Shown here: piece by piece, positions 37,829 through 48,436 of the stretch
Layout of the letters: each line of letters starts with the position of its first letter
How positions within the stretch are numbered: position 1 is the stretch's first letter
From: Polychytrium aggregatum
Lineage: Eukaryota > Chytridiomycota > Chytridiomycetes > Polychytriales
Assembly: GCF_025602895.1 (NCBI RefSeq)
Contig: NW_026516263.1
Location: forward strand, 124,001 to 188,000
Reading direction: 5' to 3'
Length of the DNA: 64,000 bases
Translations under genes and position numbers: made by a program
The notes under the pieces: model-generated
What the model was told of the DNA's origin: nothing
The model's database searches: none
The model's input: only the letters and a program-made list of their open reading frames with translations

Positions 37829-40800
37829 CAATCATGTCATAAATCTTCCTCCTGTAAATGTCTCCACGGTAAATCACTCTTCTGCCTTTTGCCATCTTGC
37901 CCCCGTCACCATTGCCACCGCTTCCACCGCTCTTGCTTCTTCGTCTTCGCCTCCCGAGCCTGACATCCAACGTCAGCCCTCCCTCGCTGTGACTCTGCTG
38001 TGCGGTCCAGAGTCCATACGGGCAACCGCCATGATCGATACCGGCGCGGTTACTTCGTTTATGGACACTGGATTCGCCGCAACCCACGCTCTCCCCACCT
38101 TTACAACTTCTTTCGTCATCACTCTTGCCGATGGTTCTTCGATGGAGTCTAGTCTTGGAGTTTGTGTTTCTATGATCACAGGCATCAGCCACTATGAACA
38201 AATCTCGTTCGCGCTGATTCCCTTGGCTTCATACCCGATCATCTTGGGTATGGATTGGATCAAGAAACACAAACCCTACTTTGACTGGCACCATGACTCT
38301 ATTTTCTTGCCTTGCACCTCTATCCACAGTTTGGCCTCCCCGTTCTCTCCCGAGCCACAGTCCTCTAGGTCCAGCCCTGCCGAGCCGCCTGCCGAGTCCC
38401 CTGCTGAGGTCCCCGCCGAGCCTGCCGTGTCCCTGCCCGAGTCCAAGATTGTTCCTGCCAAGTCCCCAGCCGAGTCCCCAGCCGAGCCCGAGATCCTCCC
38501 TGCCTTGCCTCCTGCCGTGCCCAAGCCCAGTCCTGCCTTGCCTCCTGCCGTCCCAAAGACCAAGACCAAGACCCAGTCCCTGCCCAGCGTCAGCCTGATC
38601 GGCAGCATCCCCTTCCAGCACGCCGTCCAGAAGGAAGGCCTGGAAGTGTTCCTCTTGGATGCCGCCCGAGTCCTGTCCCTCTGCTCCGTCGACGCTGGAG
38701 CCAAGCCCAAGGCCGAGCCCTCTGTCCCCTCCAAGTACTCGTCCTTTGCCAAGGTGTTTTCCAAGTCCGAGGCCGACAAGCTCCCCCAGCACCGCCCTTA
38801 CGACCACACGATCCCGTTGGTCGAAGGTGCGTCTCCGTCGTTTGGGCCCGTCTACAACCTCTCCAAGCCGGAGATGGACGCCCTCCACACCTACATCCAA
38901 GAGAACTTGTCCAAGGGTTTCATCCGCCGTTCCGAGTCCCCTGCCGGTGCCCCAGTCCTGTTCGTCAAGAAGAAGGATGGCTCCCTCCGTCTCTGCGTCG
39001 ACTACCGGGCCCTGAACAAGATCACCGTGCCGAACCGCTGTCCCCTTCCTCTGATTGCCGAGACGTTCGACAACCTCGGCAAGGCCAAGATCTTCACCAA
39101 GCTCGACATGCGAGGCGCATACAACCTCTTGCGCATCGCTGAAGGTGAAGAATGGAAGACGGCTTTCCGCTGCCGCTACGGCCACTTCGAGTACAACGTC
39201 ATGCCGTTCGGCTTGACCAACGCTCCTGCCTCGTTCCAAGCCTTCGTCAACGATGTCCTCCGAGAATACCTTGACCAGTTCGTGGTCGTCTACCTGGACG
39301 ACATCCTGATCTACTCCTCCGATCCTGCCGAGCACGAGGCTCATGTCAAGAAAGTCCTGACCAAGCTCCAAGACGCCGGACTCTCACTCAAGCTTGAAAA
39401 GTGTGAGTTCGACCAGTCCTCCGTCGCCTTTCTCGGGTTCATCATCTCGCCCGATGGAATCTCCATGGATCCTGACAAGGTCAAGGCCATCCAGGAGTGG
39501 GAGATCCCCCGATCTGCCCACGACATCCAAGTCTTCCTCGGCCTGGCGAACTTCTACCGTCGGTTCGTCAAGGATTATTCCAAGATCGCCACCCCGCTGA
39601 CGGACCTCCTGAAGAAGGACATCAAGTTCTCCTGGTCTCCCTCGGCTCAAACGTCATTCCTGAAGCTTAAGGAATGCCTGAGCACCGGTCCTGTCCTCCG
39701 CCACTTCGACCCCGAGCGTCAGTGCGTCATCGAAGCCGACGCATCTGACTATGCTCTTGGCGCTGTTCTCAGTCAGCGCGACGACGAAGGCCTCCTGCAC
39801 CCCGTCGCCTTCTACTCCCGGAAGCTGCTCGATGCAGAAATGAATTATCAAATCTATGATAAGGAACTTCTCGCCATCGTCGCAGCCTTCAAGCAATGGA
39901 AACACTACCTCGAGTTCTCCTCCCAAGCCACCGAGGTCGTCACCGACCACAAGAACCTCGAATACTTCCAGACCTCCCGCAACCTCAGCCGTCGCCAAGT
40001 CCGTTGGTCCGAGATCCTTGGCGATTACAACTTCGTCATCAGGTATCGACCCGGAACCCTCAACAATGCCGCCGACGCCCTCTCCCGCAAGGACAAGTTC
40101 CCTAAGGAGGGGGGTAACTCCCGTAGCTCCCCGAACACCCAGACCCTGCTGCCACCAAAACTCTTCGTTTCCGCCCTCCGAGCTGTTCCCGTTGCCCCCG
40201 AGTCCGAGGATATCGCCGTCCTCCTCAAGTCAAACCTCAAGAAGGACTCTACCTTTGGTCCGATCCTGTCCCAAGTCCTCAAGAATCCTGCCTCCTGTCC
40301 CGGCTACTCCGTCGACAACGACCTTCTGCTCTTTGAAGGTCTCGTCTGCGTCCCCGATGTCCCCGAGCTCAAGCGCAAGATCCTCGTCGAGTGCCACGAC
40401 TCGCCGACCGCCGGCCACTTCGGCGTCGCCAAGACCTTTGAGCTCGTCTCCCGGACCTTCCACTGGCCGACCATGCGTCGTTACATCAAGGAGTATGTCT
40501 CCGGATGCGACACCTGCCAGCGGAACAAGCACTCCCGTCACAAGCCCTACGGACTCCTTGCCTCGCTCCCTGTTCCCGATCGCCCTTGGTCCTCAGTCTC
40601 GGTCGACTTCATCACCCAGCTCCCCGAATCCTCCGGACACACAGCCATCTGTGTGTTTGTCGACCGCTTCACCAAGATGGCCCACTTCGTCCCGTCAAGC
40701 AACGAGGCCAACGCCGAGGACACTGCTCGGATGTTTGTCGAGCACGTCTTCACCAAGCACGGTCTTCCAGACGATATCGTCTCAGACCGAGGATCTACCT

Positions 40801-41552
40801 TTGCCTCCAAGTTCTTCCAAGCCGTCCTGACCCGCCTCAAGATCAAGCACAAGATGTCGACTGCCTTCCATCCGCAGACCGACGGCCAGACCGAGCGGGT
40901 CAACGCCATCCTCGAGCAGTACCTCCGCTGCTTCATCAACTTCCAGCAAGACGACTGGGCCCAGCTTCTCCCTCACGCCGAGTTCACCTACAACAACACC
41001 TCTCAAGCAACCCTCGGCTGCTCCCCCTTCTTTGCCTACACCGGCTACCACCCTCGTTTTTCCGTCGCCCTTCCCCGCACCACCAAGAATGCCTCCGTCG
41101 CCGACGATCAAGCCCGAGCCATTCACTCCCTCCACGATGAACTCAAGTTCAACATCGCCCTTGCCCAGGACTCCCAAGCCAAGTTCTACGACCCCGGCCA
41201 CTCCCCTTCCCCTCCGTTCAAGGTTGGAGACCGAGTCTGGCTCTCCGCCAAGAACATCAAGACCCAGCGACCCACGGCCAAGCTCGACCACACCAAGCTT
41301 GGGCCGTTCAAGATCGTCGCTCAAGTCGGTTCCCGCGCTTTCAAGTTGGACTTGCCCTCGTCCATGCGCATTCATCCTGTCTTCCACGTCTCCCTGCTCG
41401 AGCCTGCCGCGGACGACAAGATCCCAGGTCGAACGATCCCGCCCCCTCCACCCATCCAAGTCGACGGCCACGACGAATGGGAAGTCGAACAGATCCTGGA
41501 CTCCAGGCTGTTCCGAGGTAAGCTCCAGTATCTTGTGCACTGGCGTGGCTAC

Positions 41553-42343
41553 TGTTAGGGATAGCTCCTGCTTGTTCTCCACTTTGACTGCACACTTGGC
41601 TATTCTTTTGCCTTTCTGTTTGTTTGTGTGTAGCCTTGCAGTTCCCCTCCGATTTTCCGCCTTTTGCCTGTCTTTTCCGCTCCTTCCGCACTTCCGTTTT
41701 CCCGCGCTGCTCCGCTTCCTTTGTCTTCTTCGCACGCGCCGGTTTGTTTGTGCACGCGCCTTGCTGCGATTGGTTGCAATTCGGCTGCCGGTCATGTGTC
41801 CCCCCACCGGTGACTCATGACCTGCCTGACCGCCCCGATCTCTTGTTCATCTCGCATGCATTTGCCCCAACCTTATACTTGACCAATCCGCTTCTTGGAC
41901 GTTGAGTCACATTGCTTCGCCTTTGCACGTTTCTCCTGCCAGGTGCTTCGCTTTTGCTTGCGCCTCTCTCGCTTTGGTTCTCTGCCTGTCTCGGTGGTCC
42001 TTCTCGGCCCTCGTTCGTGCATCGCCCCCTTCGCCCTGCTCGATCGCCCACTTTTCCCTCCCTTGGCCGCCCTTCGCTGCCAAGTCCGGACTTGTCTATA
42101 AATAGCCTGACCCCCGCGATGTGTAGTCGAACCTTAGCGTTCAAAATAGGACTAAATAAAGTGCCTTCTACTTTATTCTCTGAGTGTTCCTCACGTCTCA
42201 TTTCGAGACAAGTCTTATCTTGAACGGATCTTTGCTTCCCTCGCTCCCTCTCCGAGTCCACTTCGGACTCTACCCTTGCTTTCCCTGAGCTCACTTCGAG
42301 CTCACTTCTTCTTTTGCCGTTGAGTCCCCTTTGGACTCTAACA
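41553..42343 (+). repeat. 5' LTR of element D1
   Basis: 791 bp, TGTTAGGG...CTCTAACA. TATAAATA at 42097-42104 and the self-priming donor GCGTTCAAAAT at 42137-42147. Apparently identical to 47169-47959. Confidence 0.95.
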
Positions 42344-42345
42344 TC

Positions 42346-42356
42346 ATTTTGAACGC
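42346..42356 (+). promoter_or_regulatory. Self-priming primer-binding site, element D1
   Basis: ATTTTGAACGC, 2 nt after the LTR, is the reverse complement of GCGTTCAAAAT (42137-42147), 11 nt, located 40 bp after the TATA box. Confidence 0.8.
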
Positions 42357-42414
42357 TCCCTCTTGGCTTCCCGGCCTTTCTTCTTCTTTCGCCTCTCTTT
42401 CCCTCGTCGATCCG

Positions 42415-43368
42415 ATGGCTGAGCCTGCTGCACCCCCGGCAGATCTCAATGCGTACCTGGCGCGCATGGAGGAGCGTATGAACGCCCTCATGACCCAGAA
42501 CGCTGCTCTCCATCGTCAGATCCAAGATCTGCAAGCTCCCGCCGCCGCTCCCCGCCAGGTCTACCAGGTGAACAAGCCCAAGGAGTTCCTAGGTTCCCGC
42601 GACGAGACGACGGCCTTCCTCGCCCAGTGCCACCTCGTCTTCCTCGCCGATCCTGCCTTCTTTGCGCCCGAGCGCCAGAAGGTCCTTTACGCCACCTCCT
42701 TCCTCCGCGGCGAAGCCTTCAAGTGGTACGAGGCCGCCTTCTACATGGCCAACCGCTTCCCCGCTTCCTTCGCCGATTTCGAAGTTGCCCTCAAGTCGAC
42801 CTTCGGTGAGGACACGGCCTCCTCGCAAGATAAGGCCCTCAACGACCTCAAGCGCTTGGTCCAGCTCAAGTCCTGCCAAGCCTTTGCCACCCGCTTCGTC
42901 CAACTTGCCGCCCGGGTCCAGACCGATGAACCCACCAAGATGCACTTCTTCAAGGAGGGTTTGAAGTCTGAAGTCAAGTTCCATTTGATCGGTCTCCGCC
43001 CCGCTCCCGCTTCCTTGCCTGAGTTGATCAAGGCAGCGGTCGAGTACGATGATGCCCTCCATCGTCTCAAGGTCTCCTCCCGTTCCCAACCTCCTCCTCC
43101 TTCTTCTCGCTCTGCTCCCCATCACCACCATTCTCCCGCTCATGTTTCTTCTTCCTCCTCTTCTGCACCCACTCCCATGGACCTTGACTCTGTCTCGGTC
43201 CGCCCTGCTAAGCTCTCCGACGTCGAGAAAAAGCGACGTCGTGAGCAGGGTCTCTGTTTGTACTGCGGGGAAAAGTCTTGTCCCGGCAGTCGCGATGTTC
43301 AGCAGTGCCCGGTTCTGGTCAAACGGAACTCGGGAAATGCTCACAGCCGAGCAGCACCTCGCAAGTAA
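42415..43368 (+). CDS. Element D1 Gag
   Basis: Encodes 317 residues from the ATG at 42415. A coiled-coil-like N-terminus (LNAYLARMEERMNALMTQNA) precedes the Gag core (PKEFLGSRDETTAFLAQCHL; LRGEAFKWYEAAFYMANRF; FKEGLKSEVKFHLIGLRP). A Ser/His-rich linker leads to a cysteine motif CLYCGEKSC...QQCP in which the knuckle histidine is absent, so a standard CCHC does not form. D2 Gag has the same motif, so this is a family trait, not a copy-specific mutation. The stop TAA is in the loop of the frameshift hairpin. Confidence 0.92.
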   Translation: MAEPAAPPADLNAYLARMEERMNALMTQNAALHRQIQDLQAPAAAPRQVYQVNKPKEFLGSRDETTAFLAQCHLVFLADPAFFAPERQKVLYATSFLRGEAFKWYEAAFYMANRFPASFADFEVALKSTFGEDTASSQDKALNDLKRLVQLKSCQAFATRFVQLAARVQTDEPTKMHFFKEGLKSEVKFHLIGLRPAPASLPELIKAAVEYDDALHRLKVSSRSQPPPPSSRSAPHHHHSPAHVSSSSSSAPTPMDLDSVSVRPAKLSDVEKKRRREQGLCLYCGEKSCPGSRDVQQCPVLVKRNSGNAHSRAAPRK

Positions 43369-43376
43369 GCGAGGTG
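43332..43376 (+). promoter_or_regulatory. -1 ribosomal frameshift signal, element D1
   Basis: Gag frame TCG GGA AAT gives GGGAAAT (43332-43338). A perfect 8-bp stem CACCTCGC (43355-43362) / GCGAGGTG (43369-43376) has the loop AAGTAA holding the gag stop. The 16-nt spacer is longer than the usual 5-9. D2 has the same element (heptamer at 63706-63712). Confidence 0.78.
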
Positions 43377-46300
43377 GTCTGTTCGGCGATACGAACATCT
43401 TCCCCCTCTGACTCGTCACTATCGGACGATAAGCTTCTTCTTCCGGCCACTCTTATCGTCATGAGTCTTTCTGGCCCGGTCTCCATCTCCCTTTCTGTTT
43501 TTATTGATGATGGATGTTCCGCTCTTGCCCTCATTGATCCTGCCTTTGCCGATCTCCATAAACTCTCTCTTATCCCTCTTTCTACTCCTTACTCCGTTTC
43601 CCTTGCTGATGGTTCTTCGGCCGGTTTCGTTCGTTTCCAAACCGCGCCTTTGACTCTGACCATTGGTTCCCACACCGAGTCGATTTCTTTTCTTGTGACT
43701 CGACTCTCCACCACTCCCATCACTCTTGGTCTTCCCTGGATGCGCTTGCATAATCCAGTTGTTAATTGGAAGTCCCTCTCCCTTTCATTCTCCGATCCCT
43801 CTTGCCTTGCTGATGGACACATCCTCGCGGATGTCTCTGCTTCTTCCTTGGACACTCCGTCCGCTTCCGGCTCCTCGCCTCCCCCTTCGGGCACTTCGCC
43901 TTTGACTCCTCCTCCCTCCGGTCCTTCCCTTACACCGGTTCCCTCCTTTGGCACTTCGCCTTCCCTTTCTTCCCGCCTTGACTCTGCTTCGCTTTCTGAA
44001 GAGCCAACGGCTTTATCTTCACCCGACATTGAGCTCGTTAATGCGGCGAGTCTTCTCCGTCTTGCACGGGAAGACAAGCTCGACATTTTCGCTGCCCAAA
44101 TGGATATCCGTCCTCCTTCGCCGGAGACGTATCCTACGGTGTCGATAAGGTCCGTGCTCACGACGAAGGTGTATGCCGAGTCTGGCACCCCTGTTGACTC
44201 TCGAGGCGTCCCACTCAAATACAATGAGTTTGGCGACGTTTTCAGCCTCAAGTCTGACCCTCCTTCTTCCTTGCCTCCTCATCGTCCGTATGACTTGTCC
44301 ATTGAGTTTGTACGGACCGAGGATGGAAAGGAACCTCGTTTGCCAAAGCCGGGGAAAGTCTATCCTTTGTCCCCGGCCGAGGAATCTGCTCTTTCGGAGT
44401 ATCTGACCAACGCCCTCGCACGTGGTTGGATCTCCAAATCCTCTTCTCCCGTTGGTGCTCCCTGCTTCTTCGTGAAGAAGCCCAATGGTGGTCTTCGCCT
44501 TTGCGTCGACTACCGAGGCCTCAATGCCATCACGAAGAAGAACCGTTACCCACTTCCCCTCTTCCAGGATCTTCTGGATAAACTTTCTTCTGCCCGCGTC
44601 TTCTCACACCTCGACCTTCCTGATGCTTACCACTTGGTTCGTGTCAAGAAGGGCGATGAGTGGAAGACTGCTTTTGTTTGCAAATCTGGCTCATTTGAGT
44701 ACAATGTTATCCCCTTTGGTCTTTCGAATGCCCCCGCTGCTTTTCAGTTTTTTATGAACGACATCTTCTCGGACCTCCTTGGTGTCTGTGTTGTCATTTA
44801 TCTTGACGACATCCTGATCTTCTCAAAAGATCCCCAGGAGCATGAGGGGCATGTTAAGCTTGTTCTCTCTCGCCTTCGTGAACACTCCCTTAAGGTCAAT
44901 CCGGCCAAGTGTTCTTTTGACCTTTCTGAAGTTGACTTTCTCGGCATGATCATTTCTGCCGATGGCATCAAAATGGACCCTGCCAAGGTCGAGGCCGTTT
45001 CCCTTTGGCCTGTTCCCTCTTCTGCTCGCGATATCCAAGTCTTTATTGGTTTCGCAAACTTTTACCGCCGCTTCGTCAAGGACTTTTCCGCACTTGCTCG
45101 TCCTTTGACTTCCCTCACTACCAAATCCTCCACCTTCTCTTGGTCTCCCGAGGCCCAAGAGGCTTTTGATTCTCTTAAACTTTCCTTCACTTCCGCACCT
45201 ATTCTTCGATACTTTGATTTCTCTAAACCCGCTGTCATCGAGCCCGATGCTTCTGACTTTGCTTTGGGTGCCGTCCTTTCTCAGTTTGACCCTGACGGCG
45301 CTCTTCACCCCGTTGCTTTTCACTCTCGGCAATTCCGTCCCGCCGAGGTGAATTATGACACTCACGACAAAGAGCTCCTCGCCATTGTCGATTCCTTTAC
45401 CGCCTGGCGTCATTACTTGATGGCTGCCGACCCTGATATTCCCACTCTTGTTTTCTCTGATCATCAGAACCTTACCCGGTTCACTGCCGCTTCTCAACTT
45501 TCTCGCCGCCAGTTCCGGTGGGCCCAATTCCTTTCTGACTTTGCTTTTCGCATTTACCACCGCCCTGGTCGTCTCAACACCAAAGCCGATGCTCTCAGTC
45601 GCCGTTCTGACTTTGAGATAAAGCCTGGTGACTCCCTCCACTCCACCAACTTCCTTCAGCTGTTCGAGTCTATTTCTCTCGACAGCATCACTGTTATCGG
45701 CTCGAATCCCGACTTTCTTTCCGAGATTCGAGCTGCCACCCTTTCTTGTTCCCTCCTTTCTGACTTTAACGCCAAACGTCTTGATGGCGATTACTCCTTC
45801 CGTGACGGTCTCCTTTACTTTAAAGACCTGATCGTTGTCCCTTCCCCCGAGCTCCAGCTCAAAGTGTTTGAGCAACGTCACTGCTCCGCTGCCGCTGGTC
45901 ACTTTGGTCTTGCCAAGACCGTTGAGCTCGTCTCCCGGGACTTTCACTGGCCCCGGCTTCGTAAGTCTGTGCGTCGCTTCATTGCTAATTGTGAAGCGTG
46001 CCAGCGAGCCAAGCCGTCCCGTCACTCCCCTTATGGTTTACTTCATCCTCTCCCCGTTCCTTCCGAACGTTGGTGGGACCTGTCGATGGACTTCATCACG
46101 GATCTCCCACCTTCGAACGGTTTTGACTCGATCTTCGTGGTTAAGGACCGCCTGTCCAAACAAGCACACTTTGTGCCCACCACGAAGACGGTTACAGGCG
46201 AGCAAACCGCCGAACTCTTCCTCTCCCACATCTTCCGCTTGCATGGTTGTCCCCGGTCTATTGTTTCGGACCGAGGAACTCAGTTTACTTCGGCCTTCTG

Positions 46301-47156
46301 GAGGCGCTTCAATGAGCTTCTGAAGACGAAGATTTCCCTTTCTTCTGCCTTCCACCCCGAGACCGACGGTTCGACCGAGGTTCTCAACCAGGTCATCGAG
46401 CAGTATTTGCGTATCCATTGCAATTACCTGCAAGACGACTGGACCCTTCACCTTCCCCTTGCCGAGTTCACTTACAACAACTCGGAAAACACCTCCACTG
46501 GCATGACTCCCTTCTTTGCAGTCCATGGCCATCACCCCATTTTCGATCCCTCTATCATTCGTGATCCCTCTGTTGTGCCCTCTGCCGAAGAACGTGTCGA
46601 CCGACTTCAGACCGTTCTCGAGGATCTCAAGGCCAACCTCCGGGTTGCCCAAGAGTCCTACACTGTGCAGGCCAACAAATCCCGTCTCCCCACTCCCGAC
46701 ATCTCCGTTGGCGACCTCGTTTTTCTGGATCGTCGCCACATTCGCACCCTTCGTCCCTCCAACAAGCTTGACCAGAAAAAGCTTGGCCCCTTTAAAGTTC
46801 TTCGCCGCATCAACCCCGTTGCCTTTGAGCTTAAACTCCCTTCCACACTTAAAGTTCACCCCGTTTTCCATGTATCCCTCCTTGAACCCCGAACGAAGGA
46901 CATTGTTCCCGAGTTCACCCAACCAGAACCACCTCCCATTCTTGTTAACTCCCAGGAAGAGTTTGAGGTCGAGACTGTTCTCGATTCTCGGCTCTTCCGT
47001 GGTCGCTTACAGTACTTGGTTCAGTGGAAGGGCTATTCCGAGACTGACCGGTCTTGGGAGCCCGCTGCCAATGTTTCCCACGCCACTGATCTTGTTGCTG
47101 ACTTCCACCTTCGCTATCCCTCAAAGCCGAAGGCGACGTCCGGAGTTCGTCGCTAA
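43332..47156 (+). CDS. Element D1 Pol with DDG protease motif
   Basis: Encodes 1274 residues from the slip site. The protease-like domain reads FIDDGCSALALID (DDG at 43506-43514) instead of D-S/T-G. RT has FVKKPNGGLRLCVDYRGLN and YLDD at 44799-44810. RNase H has VIEPDASDFALGAVLS. The integrase HHCC (RHCSAAAGHFG...CEACQRAK), DDE core (SMDFITDLPP, SDRGTQFTS, TDGSTEVLN), GPY/F and chromodomain (EFEVETVLDSRLF...YLVQWKGYSETDRSWEP) follow. TAA is followed by the purine tract GGAAGGGGATGA and the LTR. The frame is fully open with T-rich codon use unlike neighbouring E and F. It may well be active if the DDG protease works. Confidence 0.93.
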   Translation, partial: GKCSQPSSTSQVSEVVCSAIRTSSPSDSSLSDDKLLLPATLIVMSLSGPVSISLSVFIDDGCSALALIDPAFADLHKLSLIPLSTPYSVSLADGSSAGFVRFQTAPLTLTIGSHTESISFLVTRLSTTPITLGLPWMRLHNPVVNWKSLSLSFSDPSCLADGHILADVSASSLDTPSASGSSPPPSGTSPLTPPPSGPSLTPVPSFGTSPSLSSRLDSASLSEEPTALSSPDIELVNAASLLRLAREDKLDIFAAQMDIRPPSPETYPTVSIRSVLTTKVYAESGTPVDSRGVPLKYNEFGDVFSLKSDPPSSLPPHRPYDLSIEFVRTEDGKEPRLPKPGKVYPLSPAEESALSEYLTNALARGWISKSSSPVGAPCFFVKKPNGGLRLCVDYRGLNAITKKNRYPLPLFQDLLDKLSSARVFSHLDLPDAYHLVRVKKGDEWKTAFVCKSGSFEYNVIPFGLSNAPAAFQFFMNDIFSDLLGVCVVIYLDDILIFSKDPQEHEGHVKLVLSRLREHSLKVNPAKCSFDLSEVDFLGMIISADGIKMDPAKVEAVSLWPVPSSARDIQVFIGFANFYRRFVKDFSALARPLTSLTTKSSTFSWSPEAQEAFDSLKLSFTSAPILRYFDFSKPAVIEPDASDFALGAVLSQFDPDGALHPVAFHSRQFRPAEVNYDTHDKELLAIVDSFTAWRHYLMAADPDIPTLVFSDHQNLTRFTAASQLSRRQFRWAQFLSDFAFRIYHRPGRLNTKADALSRRSDFEIKPGDSLHSTNFLQLFESISLDSITVIGSNPDFLSEIRAATLSCSLLSDFNAKRLDGDYSFRDGLLYFKDLIVVPSPELQLKVFEQRHCSAAAGHFGLAKTVELVSRDFHWPRLRKSVRRFIANCEACQRAKPSRHSPYGLLHPLPVPSERWWDLSMDFITDLPPSNGFDSIFVVKDRLSKQAHFVPTTKTVTGEQTAELFLSHIFRLHGCPRSIVSDRGTQFTSAFWRRFNELLKTKISLSSAFHPETDGSTEVLNQVIEQYLRIHCNYLQDDWTLHLPLAEFTYNNSENTSTGMTPFFAVHGHHPIFDPSIIRDPSVVPSAEERVDRLQTVLEDLKANLRVAQESYTVQANKSRLPTPDISVGDLVFLDRRHIRTLRPSNKLDQKKLGPFKVLRRINPVAFELKLPSTLKVHPVFHVSLLEPRTKDIVPEFTQPEPPPILVNSQEEFEVETVLDSRLFRGRLQYLVQWKGYSETDRSWEPAANVSHATDLVADFHLRYPSKPKATSGVRR

Positions 47157-47168
47157 GGAAGGGGATGA

Positions 47169-47959
47169 TGTTAGGGATAGCTCCTGCTTGTTCTCCACTT
47201 TGACTGCACACTTGGCTATTCTTTTGCCTTTCTGTTTGTTTGTGTGTAGCCTTGCAGTTCCCCTCCGATTTTCCGCCTTTTGCCTGTCTTTTCCGCTCCT
47301 TCCGCACTTCCGTTTTCCCGCGCTGCTCCGCTTCCTTTGTCTTCTTCGCACGCGCCGGTTTGTTTGTGCACGCGCCTTGCTGCGATTGGTTGCAATTCGG
47401 CTGCCGGTCATGTGTCCCCCCACCGGTGACTCATGACCTGCCTGACCGCCCCGATCTCTTGTTCATCTCGCATGCATTTGCCCCAACCTTATACTTGACC
47501 AATCCGCTTCTTGGACGTTGAGTCACATTGCTTCGCCTTTGCACGTTTCTCCTGCCAGGTGCTTCGCTTTTGCTTGCGCCTCTCTCGCTTTGGTTCTCTG
47601 CCTGTCTCGGTGGTCCTTCTCGGCCCTCGTTCGTGCATCGCCCCCTTCGCCCTGCTCGATCGCCCACTTTTCCCTCCCTTGGCCGCCCTTCGCTGCCAAG
47701 TCCGGACTTGTCTATAAATAGCCTGACCCCCGCGATGTGTAGTCGAACCTTAGCGTTCAAAATAGGACTAAATAAAGTGCCTTCTACTTTATTCTCTGAG
47801 TGTTCCTCACGTCTCATTTCGAGACAAGTCTTATCTTGAACGGATCTTTGCTTCCCTCGCTCCCTCTCCGAGTCCACTTCGGACTCTACCCTTGCTTTCC
47901 CTGAGCTCACTTCGAGCTCACTTCTTCTTTTGCCGTTGAGTCCCCTTTGGACTCTAACA
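47169..47959 (+). repeat. 3' LTR of element D1
   Basis: 791 bp, partner of 41553-42343. Followed by GCTAC and the remainder of C pol. Confidence 0.95.
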
Positions 47960-48093
47960 GCTACACGGTGATGGATTGCACCTGGGAGCCCGCCAGCAAT
48001 CTTGCACATTGTCCGGAGCCTGTCACTGCCTACCACTCCTCTCATCCCTCGAAGCCTGGCCCTCTCGGAGCTCGGGCCTTGAGAGGGGGGTAG

Positions 48094-48118
48094 TGTCATG
48101 AACACCCTCTGCCTTTGC
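48094..48118 (+). repeat. 3' LTR of element C, first 25 bp only
   Basis: TGTCATGAACACCC... directly after the C pol TAG, cut at TTTGC (48114-48118) by the LTR of element H. Confidence 0.9.
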
Positions 48119-48427
48119 TGTAACGTCCACTACTGGGACGTTGGGGCAAGACGGGGAGGGAGGGGGTACAAGACAAGACAGGACGGGGCAGAACAGGGCG
48201 GTGCTAGGCTACTCTAGCGGACGGGTGAGCTCGGGGAGCACTTACGTTTATTCACGATAAAACCGAACTCCAGACAAACGGGGGGAACGGGGGCAACCCG
48301 CAGGTATACCCTGCGGTGGCCTGCCTGCGGTGCGTGAAAACGCAAAGCGCAGCACAGGTCACGACCCACTGCGCCGCGCAGTACGCGCAGTACGCGCAGC
48401 ACAGCGTCGGAGATACCATCTCCTACA
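48119..48427 (-). repeat. 3' LTR of element H
   Basis: 309 bp, TGTAACGTCC...TCCTACA on plus. It contains tandem GTACGCGCA units (about 48380-48400). Matches the split copy at 53277-53308 plus 59383-59656. Confidence 0.93.
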
Positions 48428-48436
48428 CTCCCACAC

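Larger units (their letters stand above)
41553..47959 (+). mobile_element. Gypsy element D1, complete and open
   Basis: 791-bp LTR pair, GCTAC target duplication (41548-41552, 47960-47964), uninterrupted gag and pol. Inserted in the chromodomain of C pol. D2 at 61927 is a close relative. Confidence 0.96.
37782..48093 (+). pseudogene. Element C Pol, split by D1 in the chromodomain
   Basis: Read from the slip site to 41552 and resumed at 47965 it is 1299 residues in one frame. Retropepsin has AMIDTGAVTSFMD (38031-38069). A low-complexity Pro/Ala/Glu/Ser linker (repeats of PAESPAE, about 38370-38560) separates it from RT ([23 protein letters not shown] 39291-39302). RNase H (IEADASDYALGAVLS), HHCC (CHDSPTAGHFG...CDTCQRNK), DDE (SVDFITQLPE, SDRGSTFAS, TDGQTERVN), GPY/F and chromodomain (WEVEQILDSRLF...YLVHWRGY, then TWEPASNLAH after D1) complete it. 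D1 breaks it at the conserved WRGY. TAG abuts the 3' LTR. Confidence 0.93.
35911..48118 (+). mobile_element. Gypsy element C, interrupted by D1 and H
   Basis: 5' LTR, gag, pol (split by D1 in the chromodomain), stop, then only the first 25 bp of the 3' LTR (48094-48118) before element H starts. Three other C LTRs lie in the window (10950, 14365, 17654). The right-hand target duplicate is not visible. Confidence 0.92.

Noticed and set aside
41553-47959. D1 as a terminal exon or fusion partner of C pol
   Set aside because: It has its own LTR pair and GCTAC duplication, and its removal restores the C chromodomain in frame.
48330-48420. GTACGCGCA tandem units in the H LTR as a regulatory operator
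   Set aside because: Only about three units, present in both LTR copies; no evidence beyond a short repeat.
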